Assembly (NCBI GenBank): GCA_021826525.1
Contig: JAKAZU010000043.1
Span: 1-7,098 of the forward strand
Direction: 5' to 3'
Source of the DNA: Thermoplasmata archaeon
GTDB taxonomy: Archaea; Thermoplasmatota; Thermoplasmata; UBA184
Length of the DNA stretch: 7,098 bases
Shown here: positions 1 to 5,890 of the stretch, one piece after another
Position numbering within the stretch: position 1 is the stretch's first letter
How the letters are laid out: every line of letters begins with the position of its first letter
The notes under the pieces: generated by a model
Databases searched by the model: none
Seen by the model: the letters and a program-made list of their open reading frames with translations, nothing else
What the model was told of the DNA's origin: nothing
Program-made: the position numbers and the translations under genes

Positions 1-150
1 GCGGAAAGCACGGTCCGTGCGAGCGCCGGGCTCGGCGTGACCCCATGCCTTGCATCTCCGCGAGGTACTCTTCAGACCTTGCGCACCGCGCGGGTCGCCG
101 TAGGCCGTGGGGAGGACGCCGAACGGCTCTTCGCCGCCCTCCGCACTCAC
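1..150 (-). CDS. hemH: 5' end of ferrochelatase, apparently frameshifted, runs off the window
   Basis: GTG 150 overlaps the hemE stop (GTGA), like the other junctions. The first frame reads PFGVLPTAYGDPRGAQGL (codons 9-26), matching the ferrochelatase N-terminus (VLLxxYGsPxxxxdL). It then continues as an unfamiliar basic sequence without a stop. The expected continuation is present in the other two frames: EEYLAEMQG follows if one base is added near 72-73, and GVTPSPALARTVLS follows if another is added in the G-rich stretch near 41-49. Joined, these resemble the family pattern L-x-E-Y-L-x-x-I-x-x-G-R-x-P-S-P-E-L. The product would insert iron into coproporphyrin III (CpfC) given the HemQ and HemE context. 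Whether the gene is truly broken or the sequence carries two base-call errors cannot be decided here. The identification rests on about 45 residues from memory of the family. Confidence 0.6.
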   Translation of the reverse strand, partial: MSAEGGEEPFGVLPTAYGDPRGAQGLKSTSRRCKAWGHAEPGARTDRAFR

Positions 151-1184
151 GGAGACGATCCGAGCGGCTCCGGGTGGTGGACGAACTCGACGAGCTCCTC
201 GACTCGGGCCGGATCGGTGGTGGGAAGGACCCCATGACCTAGATTGAAAACGTGCGAACGGCCGTCCGGGATCTCGTTCAGGACCCGCCGAGCGGCGACC
301 CTCAGCGTCCCCGCGTCGCCGAGGAGGGCACCGGGATCGAGGTTGCCCTGGAGGGCGAGATCCGCGCCGATCCGATGCCGCACCCGGCCGAGCGATTCAC
401 GCCAATCGACCCCCAACGCCGTCGCGCCGAGGTCGGCGAGCTGTTCGAGCAGGTGCGAGGAGCCCGTCGAGAAGTAGATCGTGGGGAGCTTCAACGGCTG
501 GAGCGCCTCGAACAGGAGCTTGAGGCGGTCGGCGAGGTGCTCGGCGAAGACCCGATCGCTCACCGTCCCGACCCAGGTGTCGAACAGTTGCAGGGCCGTG
601 GCCCCGGCCCGAGCCTGCATCCGCAGGTACTCCACGGTCATGTCGGTGAGGCGGTCGAGAAGGAGATCGAATCCCGCGGGATCCCGGTAGAGGAATCGCT
701 TGGTCTCGGTGTGCTCCCGCGCCGCTCCTCCTTCGACAAGATAGGAGGCGAGCGTGAAGGGGCCGCCGGCGAATCCGATGATCGGCCGTTCGGTCTCGAG
801 CTCCCGGTATCGTCGGATCGTTCCTCCCACGAACCCCACGCTCTTCTCGGCATCGAACGCGGTGAGCTCCTCGACCTGGGCGCGGGTCCGGATCGGTTTC
901 GGGATCACCGGCCCCACCCCCGGGTCGATCGAGAAATCGATCCCGAGGCCAGCGTACGGTAGCGTGATGTCGGCGTAGACGATCGCCGCATCCAGGTCGA
1001 ATCGCCGCAGCGGCTCCAGCGTCACCTCGGCCGCGAGTTCGGGCGTCCGCGCGAGCTCGAGGATCGGGTGGTGCTCGCGAAGGGCCCGGTAGCCGGGCAG
1101 GTACCGGCCGGCCTGGCGCATCAGCCAGATCGGCCGCCGGTCGACTTCCTCCCCTCGGAGCGCGCGAAGGACCCGATCGCGCAT
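147..1184 (-). CDS. hemE: Uroporphyrinogen decarboxylase
   Basis: Decarboxylates the four acetate side chains of uroporphyrinogen III to give coproporphyrinogen III; cytosolic, no cofactor. The 345-residue (beta/alpha)8-barrel protein has the N-terminal signature RRPIWLMRQAGRYLPGYR (16-33, with Arg23 and Arg27 matching human Arg37 and Arg41), Asp72 in YADITLP (human Asp86), FAGGPFTLASYLVEGG (138-153, Tyr148), LQLFDTWVG (198-206), GVDWRESL (258-265), LQGNLDP (278-284) and NLGHGVLPTTD with His317. All catalytic positions I can place are conserved. Its presence shows the pathway proceeds through coproporphyrinogen III rather than the archaeal siroheme (Ahb) branch alone. The start ATG 1184 shares one base with the hemL stop (TGATG). 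The reading frame extends to 2351, but that part is a shadow inside hemL. The stop overlaps the next start as GTGA. Confidence 0.96.
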   Translation of the reverse strand: MRDRVLRALRGEEVDRRPIWLMRQAGRYLPGYRALREHHPILELARTPELAAEVTLEPLRRFDLDAAIVYADITLPYAGLGIDFSIDPGVGPVIPKPIRTRAQVEELTAFDAEKSVGFVGGTIRRYRELETERPIIGFAGGPFTLASYLVEGGAAREHTETKRFLYRDPAGFDLLLDRLTDMTVEYLRMQARAGATALQLFDTWVGTVSDRVFAEHLADRLKLLFEALQPLKLPTIYFSTGSSHLLEQLADLGATALGVDWRESLGRVRHRIGADLALQGNLDPGALLGDAGTLRVAARRVLNEIPDGRSHVFNLGHGVLPTTDPARVEELVEFVHHPEPLGSSP

Positions 1185-2491
1185 CAGCCTCCGCTCCGTG
1201 CGACGCGGGCGAACGCCTCGGCGAAGCGTGGCCGGGCCCAGGCGATCTCGCGCGCACCGACCGCGGCGGAGAGGAACGTCGTCTCGAAGGCGGAGGGGGG
1301 GAGCGCGATCCCCCGGTCCAGAGCGGCGTGGAAGAACCGGGCGTAGCGTCTCCGGTCGAGCCCGCGGGTGTCGGCGAAGTTCCGGATTGGTCCCGGTCCG
1401 AAGGAGAGGCCCAGCATCGAGCCGACCCGTTGGATCGTGAACGGGGCGACATCGGCGCTGTCCGCGGTCTCCCGAAGCGCCCGCTCCAGGGCGCGACCCG
1501 ACCGTTCGAGCGAGCGGTAGGTGGATGTGGTCAGTGCGTCGAGCGTGGCGATCCCGGCGGCCATGGCGACGGGGTTGCCCGCGAGGGTCCCGGCTTGATA
1601 GACCGGGCCGAGAGGGGCGAGCGCTTCCATGACGTCGCGTCGGCCCCCGTACGCTCCGACGGGCATCCCGCCGCCGATGATCTTGCCGAGCGTGACGAGG
1701 TCCGGGGTGAGTCCGAGGCTCGGGGCCGCGAGCCCTCGGCGCAATCGGAAGCCGGTGATCACCTCGTCCGCGATCGACAGCGCGCCCGACCGATGGCAAA
1801 GGCGATCGATCGCGGCGAGGAACCCCGGTTCGGGGGGCACGACCCCCATGTTGGCGGCGACCGGCTCGACGATGACGGCAGCGGTTTGGGTCCCCCAGCG
1901 TTCGAACCAGGCCCGGAGCGCCGGCACGTCGTTGTACGGGAGCACGTGGGTCTCGGCGACGATCGATCGAGGAACTCCTGCCGAATCCGGCCGGGCCGCG
2001 CTTGCGAGACCGGAGCCGGCTCGGGCGAGCAGACCATCGGAGTGGCCGTGGTACCCGCCCTCGAACTTCACGATGCGGCTCCGACCCGTGAATCCACGGG
2101 CGACCCGCAAGGCGCTCATGGTGGCCTCGGTTCCCGAGGAGACGAACCGGATGCGCTCGATCGCCGGGGCCGCACGTCGGATCCGCTCGCCGAGCTCGTG
2201 CTCGAGGGGTGAGGGGGCCCCGAAGGACAGGCCGCGCGCCGCGGTCTCGCGGACCGATCGAACGACCGAGGGGGGAGACGCGCCGAGGATGTTGGCTCCC
2301 CATGAGCCGACAAGGTCGAGGTAGCGGGCTCCGTCCATGTCCGTCAGCCATGCGCCCCGGCCTCGGGCGTAGAAGACCGGGGTGCCTCCGACCGAGGTGA
2401 ACGCGCGGACCGGGCTATCGACCCCGCCGACGAGCGTCTGCTGGGCCCGCCGGAACAGGGCCCGGGAACGCGGCCCGGGCGCGGGGATCAC
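1184..2491 (-). CDS. hemL: Glutamate-1-semialdehyde 2,1-aminomutase
   Basis: PLP enzyme converting glutamate-1-semialdehyde, the unstable HemA product, to 5-aminolevulinate; cytosolic, a class-III aminotransferase-fold dimer. The 435-residue length is normal. Visible: GGVDSPVRAF (22-31), the flexible-gate region, FVSSGTEATMSALRVAR (116-132, phosphate-binding SGTEA), FEGGYHGHSD (143-152), VIVEPVAANMG (206-216), ADEVITGFR (241-249, Asp242 contacting the pyridine nitrogen), and TLGKIIGGGMPVGAYGG (267-283) with PLP lysine Lys270. The GGGMPVGAYGG motif and SPVRAF separate it from ordinary ornithine-type aminotransferases. The start GTG 2491 overlaps the hemQ stop by four bases (GTGA), with GAGG eight bases upstream. 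The hemE gene begins in its stop codon. It is separated from hemA by four genes but lies in the same transcription unit. Confidence 0.97.
   Translation of the reverse strand: MIPAPGPRSRALFRRAQQTLVGGVDSPVRAFTSVGGTPVFYARGRGAWLTDMDGARYLDLVGSWGANILGASPPSVVRSVRETAARGLSFGAPSPLEHELGERIRRAAPAIERIRFVSSGTEATMSALRVARGFTGRSRIVKFEGGYHGHSDGLLARAGSGLASAARPDSAGVPRSIVAETHVLPYNDVPALRAWFERWGTQTAAVIVEPVAANMGVVPPEPGFLAAIDRLCHRSGALSIADEVITGFRLRRGLAAPSLGLTPDLVTLGKIIGGGMPVGAYGGRRDVMEALAPLGPVYQAGTLAGNPVAMAAGIATLDALTTSTYRSLERSGRALERALRETADSADVAPFTIQRVGSMLGLSFGPGPIRNFADTRGLDRRRYARFFHAALDRGIALPPSAFETTFLSAAVGAREIAWARPRFAEAFARVARSGG
1188..1192 (-). promoter_or_regulatory. Putative ribosome-binding site of hemE (GGAGG)
   Basis: GGAGG on the minus strand three bases before ATG 1184, with a second GGAG nine bases before it, both within the last codons of hemL. 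The three-base spacing is short, so the more distant copy (1194-1197) may be the one used. It marks 1184 as the hemE start. Confidence 0.45.
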
Positions 2492-3210
2492 GGGATTCCC
2501 TCGGCGAGCTCGATCATCCGCTTCGGGTGGACTCGGAGCGCGGTGAAGATCGGCGTCTCGAGCTGCGTGTAACGGCTCGCCTCGGTCGGGCGGAGATCGG
2601 ACACGAGGTCCAGGAACTCCGCGGGGGAGTCGGATTCGAAGGAGAGGATGAACTCCATGTCATCGAGGCCGAAGGAGTAAGCGGTGTGGATCAGCACGTT
2701 CGGATACTTGTGGCCGATCCGGAAGTGCTCGCCCATCATGCGTCGGCGTTCCTCGAACGGGAGGTTGTACCAGTCCCGTCGCTTGATGAATGGATAGAGG
2801 AACAGGTAGGGAAGATCGGCGGGCCGACGCTGGGACGATCCGCCCTCTTGCCCCGCGTGCGCGTGCTCGCCCAGGTACTCGGAACGGCGGGCCATCCCGA
2901 GGTAGGAGTACCGTGTTTCGAGATAGCCCCCCATCTCGGTTCCGAAGAGCCGGGCGTGCCACTGCTGGATCTGCTCGAGGTCCGGGGAGATCATCCACAG
3001 GAGCATCTCGGCATCGGCCTTCGTGCCAACCAGAGAGAACGTTCGAACGATGGCTCCGGCGGGCGGGGATTCGAGGATCCGCTCGAGCTGCGCGCTCCCG
3101 CGGTGGCGCAGGTGCGCGGCCCGCCGCCGCCACTCCGGGTTCAGGTGCAGGAGGGTATACTTGACGAAATCGCGCGGCTCGGAGTCTCCCTCGGTGGCCG
3201 GCTCGGTCAT
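2488..3210 (-). CDS. hemQ: Coproheme decarboxylase (chlorite dismutase-like, HemQ/ChdC)
   Basis: Predicted to oxidatively decarboxylate two propionates of coproheme III to vinyls, giving haem b, the last step of the coproporphyrin-dependent pathway. The 240-residue protein is the usual length for this dimeric-ferredoxin-fold family. Key stretches are LFLYPFIKRRDWYNLPFEERRRMM with Tyr139 at the position of the catalytic radical tyrosine, MGEHFRIGHKYP with His162 as probable proximal haem ligand, and SFGLDDMEFILSFE (179-192). The Tyr-to-His distance is four residues shorter than in Listeria ChdC as I recall it. His116 in SEYLGEH falls about where actinobacterial enzymes carry their distal histidine. 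No distal arginine as in true chlorite dismutases is apparent, and the haem-operon context argues for the decarboxylase. The start ATG 3210 overlaps the hemB stop and is preceded by AGGAGG; the frame's extension to 3912 is a shadow of hemB. Confidence 0.93.
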   Translation of the reverse strand: MTEPATEGDSEPRDFVKYTLLHLNPEWRRRAAHLRHRGSAQLERILESPPAGAIVRTFSLVGTKADAEMLLWMISPDLEQIQQWHARLFGTEMGGYLETRYSYLGMARRSEYLGEHAHAGQEGGSSQRRPADLPYLFLYPFIKRRDWYNLPFEERRRMMGEHFRIGHKYPNVLIHTAYSFGLDDMEFILSFESDSPAEFLDLVSDLRPTEASRYTQLETPIFTALRVHPKRMIELAEGIP

Positions 3211-4226
3211 CGTCCCTCCTGGGACCACCGGGCCAGATCGCGGGCGTAGTAGGAGATCACGAGGTCGGCGCCGGCGCGGTGCATCGCGTTCGTCGCTTCG
3301 ATCACTCCGGCGCGTTCGTCGAGCCACCCGCGCTCGGCCGCGGCACGGATCATGGCGTACTCCCCGCTGACTTGGTAAGCGGCGATCGGGTGGGGGAACT
3401 GCGCCCGGGCGCGCGCGATCACATCCAGGGAAGGGAGAGCGGGCTTGACCATGAGGACGTCCGCTCCCTCGGCAGCGTCCAACGCGAGCTCGCGGAGCGC
3501 TTCCCGTCCGTTCCGAGGGTCCATCTGGTAGGAGCGGCGGTCCCCGAACGAGGGGGTCGAATCGGCAGCGTCGCGGAACGGTCCGTAGAACGACGAGGCG
3601 AACTTCGCCGCGTACGCGACGATGCCCGTGGTTTCGAATCCGGCCCCATCCAGCGCCGCCCGGATGCCGGCGACCTGGTGATCCATCATGGCGCTCGGAG
3701 CGACGAAGTGCGCGCCCGCGCGCGCGTGGGCGACCGCGATCCGGCCGAGTCGGTCGACGGTGGCGTCGTTGTCGATCTCCGAGCCCCGGAGGATCCCGCA
3801 ATGCCCGTGCCGAGTGTACGAGCACAAGCAGACGTCCGTCCAGATCACCAGATCCGGAGCCGCGCGCCGGATCGAGCGGATCGCACGGACGACGCTCGAG
3901 TTCGAGCTCCATGCCTCGTGGCCATCGATCTCCTTCCGCTTCGGCAGGCCGAAGAGGAGCACTGCCGGTATCCCTTCGTGGAGAAGGTCCCGGGCGAGCG
4001 TTCCCACGGTGTCCGTACCGTAGCGCAGGACCCCGGGGAGCGACGGGATCGCCTCGGGGCGTCCCTCCGAAGGGCGTAGGAACACGGGATACACGAGGCG
4101 GGAGGGAGCGGCGCGGACCTCGGCGAAGAGCTCGCGGATCGTGGGGGTAGTACGAAGTCGGCGCATGCGTTCGGAGGAGGTCGCCCCCCGTCGGGATCCG
4201 ATGCGGGAAGAGTCAGTCCGTTGCAT
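3207..4226 (-). CDS. hemB: Porphobilinogen synthase (5-aminolevulinate dehydratase)
   Basis: Condenses two 5-aminolevulinate molecules to porphobilinogen through two Schiff-base lysines; cytosolic, normally octameric. From ATG 4226 it is 339 residues. Seen directly: LVYPVFL (44-50), the zinc-site cysteines in TDVCLCSYTRHGHCG (Cys133, Cys135, Cys143, same spacing as the zinc-dependent E. coli enzyme), Lys208 in AYAAKFASSFYGPFRDA, Lys261 in VLMVKPALP, SYQMDPRNGREALRE (232-246) and AYQVSGEYAMI (283-293). The intact three-cysteine set indicates a zinc enzyme rather than the DxALDx magnesium-only type. The start is not certain. ATG 4226 has GGAG nine bases upstream and overlaps hemD by 14 nt. ATG 4166 would give 319 residues starting at MRRLRTTP, close to where many homologues become conserved, but has no Shine-Dalgarno. 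The stop overlaps hemQ as ATGA. Confidence 0.96.
   Translation of the reverse strand: MQRTDSSRIGSRRGATSSERMRRLRTTPTIRELFAEVRAAPSRLVYPVFLRPSEGRPEAIPSLPGVLRYGTDTVGTLARDLLHEGIPAVLLFGLPKRKEIDGHEAWSSNSSVVRAIRSIRRAAPDLVIWTDVCLCSYTRHGHCGILRGSEIDNDATVDRLGRIAVAHARAGAHFVAPSAMMDHQVAGIRAALDGAGFETTGIVAYAAKFASSFYGPFRDAADSTPSFGDRRSYQMDPRNGREALRELALDAAEGADVLMVKPALPSLDVIARARAQFPHPIAAYQVSGEYAMIRAAAERGWLDERAGVIEATNAMHRAGADLVISYYARDLARWSQEGR
3215..3220 (-). promoter_or_regulatory. Strong ribosome-binding site of hemQ (AGGAGG)
   Basis: A perfect AGGAGG on the minus strand, four bases before ATG 3210 and inside the last codons of hemB. It is the strongest Shine-Dalgarno sequence in the window and fixes the hemQ start well downstream of the open frame's upper limit at 3912. 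Confidence 0.7.
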
Positions 4227-4974
4227 GGGCGAGCACTCCAAGAAGATAGGGGGTAAAGCGTTGTACCGAGGCGGACGGAGCGACGCCCACTTCGCGAAGA
4301 CCGTGACCCCGCGCCGCCTTCGCGGTGCGGGGGCCGAGGACGACCCAGCGGGCCGACCGGGTCAGGTGACGAAAGGTGCCGGGACCGACCATCCGGCGGA
4401 AGTGCGAGATCGCCGAGGGGCTCGCGGCGACCACGACCCGCGCCGCACGCGCCGAACGTTGCGCATCCGCGTCGAGTCGGGGACCCGGGCGGATCCGATA
4501 CACCCGCAGATCCAGCACCGCGTGCCCGTGGGCCGCGAGCTCTCGGCCGAATCGGGGTCCCGCTCGATCCGATCGGGGAAGGACGATGCGTCGCCGACGC
4601 CCGGCGAGCGCGCGGCGCACGGGCTCGGCGCCTTCCCCGTTCGCACGCCGCACCCGCGCTACCCCGGCCGTTCTCAGCGCCCGTTCGGTCTCGTTCCCGA
4701 CGGCCCAGAACTCGACGGAGGCGCGTCGGACCCCGACGTCTCGTAGCCAGGGGCGCACGAACGCCTCGACCGCCGCCTTGCTGGTGACCGCCACGGTATC
4801 GAACGGCCCGAACCGCTCCAGCTGTCGGATGATATTCGCCCGGGGGACCGGGGACGGGACCACGGCCTCGACTCTCTGGAGCCGAATGCCGTTGCGGGCC
4901 AGCCCCGCACCGAGGGTGGGCAGGGTCGTTCGAGAGGAAAGGAGCAGCACCGCAGGTGGCCGTCGGTCGGGCAC
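4213..4974 (-). CDS. hemD: Uroporphyrinogen-III synthase
   Basis: Cyclises hydroxymethylbilane with inversion of ring D to give uroporphyrinogen III; cytosolic. The family is poorly conserved, but the 253-residue length and two-lobed pattern fit. The first lobe has PPAVLLLSSR (6-15) and FDTVAVTSKAAVEAF (58-72, family T/S-S-x-N/A-A-V), followed by FWAVGNETERALRTAGV (89-105, family AVGxxTAxALxxxG). Then come RIVLPRSDRAGPRFGRELAAHG (family LLPRgdxAxxxLxxxLxxxG), VVVAASPSAISHF (180-192) and VVLGPRTAKAARGHGL (211-226). Position directly after hemC is the classic hemCD arrangement and supports the call. The chosen start is GTG 4974, preceded at 5 nt by AGGA; starts further upstream would lie inside hemC and add an Arg/Ser-rich tail without family match. 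The 3' end overlaps hemB by 14 nt. Confidence 0.9.
   Translation of the reverse strand: MPDRRPPAVLLLSSRTTLPTLGAGLARNGIRLQRVEAVVPSPVPRANIIRQLERFGPFDTVAVTSKAAVEAFVRPWLRDVGVRRASVEFWAVGNETERALRTAGVARVRRANGEGAEPVRRALAGRRRRIVLPRSDRAGPRFGRELAAHGHAVLDLRVYRIRPGPRLDADAQRSARAARVVVAASPSAISHFRRMVGPGTFRHLTRSARWVVLGPRTAKAARGHGLREVGVAPSASVQRFTPYLLGVLAHATD
4236..4239 (-). promoter_or_regulatory. Putative ribosome-binding site of hemB (GGAG)
   Basis: GGAG on the minus strand, nine bases before ATG 4226 and inside the 3' end of hemD. It favours 4226 over the internal ATG 4166 and over the TTG at 4241, neither of which has a comparable sequence. Confidence 0.4.
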
Positions 4975-4979
4975 GATCT

Positions 4980-4983
4980 TCCT
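4980..4983 (-). promoter_or_regulatory. Ribosome-binding site of hemD (AGGA)
   Basis: On the minus strand AGGA lies 5 nt before GTG 4974 and overlaps the TAG stop of hemC. It decides the hemD start in favour of 4974 over the longer reading frame beginning at 5022. Its position suggests that ribosomes finishing hemC help initiate hemD. Confidence 0.6.
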
Positions 4984-5890
4984 ACCGGGCCACCTGCGCG
5001 AGGAGCTCCCGCGCTCCCGCATCGTTCAGCGCCTTCCCTACGCGTCGCCCGAGGCTTGCGGCCCGGCCGAGAGAGTCGCTCCCACGCGCGGCGAGCGTGA
5101 TCGTTCCATCGGGGGACAGAACCTCGGCCCTCAGAACCAATCCAACAGAGCGAACCGTGGCCAATGCCCCGAGGGGCAGGTTGCAGTCGCCGCCCACCGC
5201 GGCGGCGAGTTCCCTCTCGGCGGTCACCGCCGCACGGACCGCGGGCGCGTCGAGCCGGGAGGCAATTCGGGCGACCCGCCCGTCCCCCCGTCTCGCCTCG
5301 AGCGCGAGGGCTCCCTGGCCCGGGGCCGGAAGGAAACGCGTGCTCGGGAGGATACCGGAGATCTCCGATCGCCGGCCCAGCCGGGCGATCCCCGCCACCG
5401 CGACTACGATGGCGTCGACCCGTCGGGTGCGAACGAGGCCGATGCGCGTGCCGACATTGCCTCGTACCTCCTGGACGCGGAGATCGGGACGCCATCGGAG
5501 CAGCTGAGCTCTCCGTCGCAGGCTGCTCGATCCGACCCGGGCTCCCGGTGGGAGCCGCATCGCGTTCAGGCCGGCGCGTGCGACGAGGCAGTCGCGGGCA
5601 TCGGCCCGCGGCGGATAGGCCACGATCGTGAACGGGGGTAGGGTTCGTGCGGGGAGGTCCTTCGCGCTGTGAACGGCGAGATCGATCCGATGGCGATCGA
5701 GCATCTCTTCGAAGAGGCCCGTGAAGTCCGGGGAGGAACCTCGGGAGCGATCCCGGTCCCCCGCACTCTCGACCGCGACCACTTCGAACGTCGCGCTCGG
5801 ATCCGCCCGACGCAGGCGGCGCACGACGAGCTCGGTCTGGGCCCGCGCGAGCGGACTTCGGCGCGTACCGACCCGGATCGGGTCGCTCAC
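4982..5890 (-). CDS. hemC: Hydroxymethylbilane synthase (porphobilinogen deaminase)
   Basis: Polymerises four porphobilinogens into linear hydroxymethylbilane on a covalently bound dipyrromethane cofactor; cytosolic, substrate from HemB, product used by HemD. The 302-residue length is typical. Visible motifs are VGTRRSPLARAQTE (8-20), HSAKDLP (74-80, catalytic Asp78), VGSSSLRRRAQLL (119-131), EVRGNVGTR (141-149, pyrrole-carboxylate arginines), LPAPGQGALALE (187-198), and the cofactor-attachment loop GGDCNLPLGA with Cys236. That loop has Asp where many homologues have the second Gly of GGC, a variant I believe occurs elsewhere. The start is GTG 5890, sharing four bases (GTGA) with the hemA stop. 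The same frame runs open far upstream to 6997, but that part lies antiparallel-free inside hemA in another frame and shows no family similarity. No Shine-Dalgarno is evident, so translation is probably coupled to hemA. The stop codon TAG is also part of the hemD ribosome-binding sequence. Confidence 0.96.
   Translation of the reverse strand: MSDPIRVGTRRSPLARAQTELVVRRLRRADPSATFEVVAVESAGDRDRSRGSSPDFTGLFEEMLDRHRIDLAVHSAKDLPARTLPPFTIVAYPPRADARDCLVARAGLNAMRLPPGARVGSSSLRRRAQLLRWRPDLRVQEVRGNVGTRIGLVRTRRVDAIVVAVAGIARLGRRSEISGILPSTRFLPAPGQGALALEARRGDGRVARIASRLDAPAVRAAVTAERELAAAVGGDCNLPLGALATVRSVGLVLRAEVLSPDGTITLAARGSDSLGRAASLGRRVGKALNDAGARELLAQVAR

Noticed and set aside
147..2351. A 734-residue frame suggesting a HemE fusion protein
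   Set aside because: Only the last 345 residues resemble HemE. The first 389 are low-complexity, Arg/Pro-rich shadow of hemL, and an ATG with a Shine-Dalgarno sits at 1184. The same reasoning removes the upstream parts of the hemC frame (to 6997) and the hemQ frame (to 3912).
2488..3210. hemQ product as a true chlorite dismutase
   Set aside because: The protein lies in a haem operon, keeps the decarboxylase tyrosine (Tyr139), and shows no arginine at the distal position following the proximal histidine.
1328..4079. Plus-strand reading frames at 1328-2212, 2527-3249 and 3279-4079
   Set aside because: They mirror hemL, hemQ and hemB on the opposite strand; their composition follows from the sense codons, and no family similarity or independent start signal is visible.
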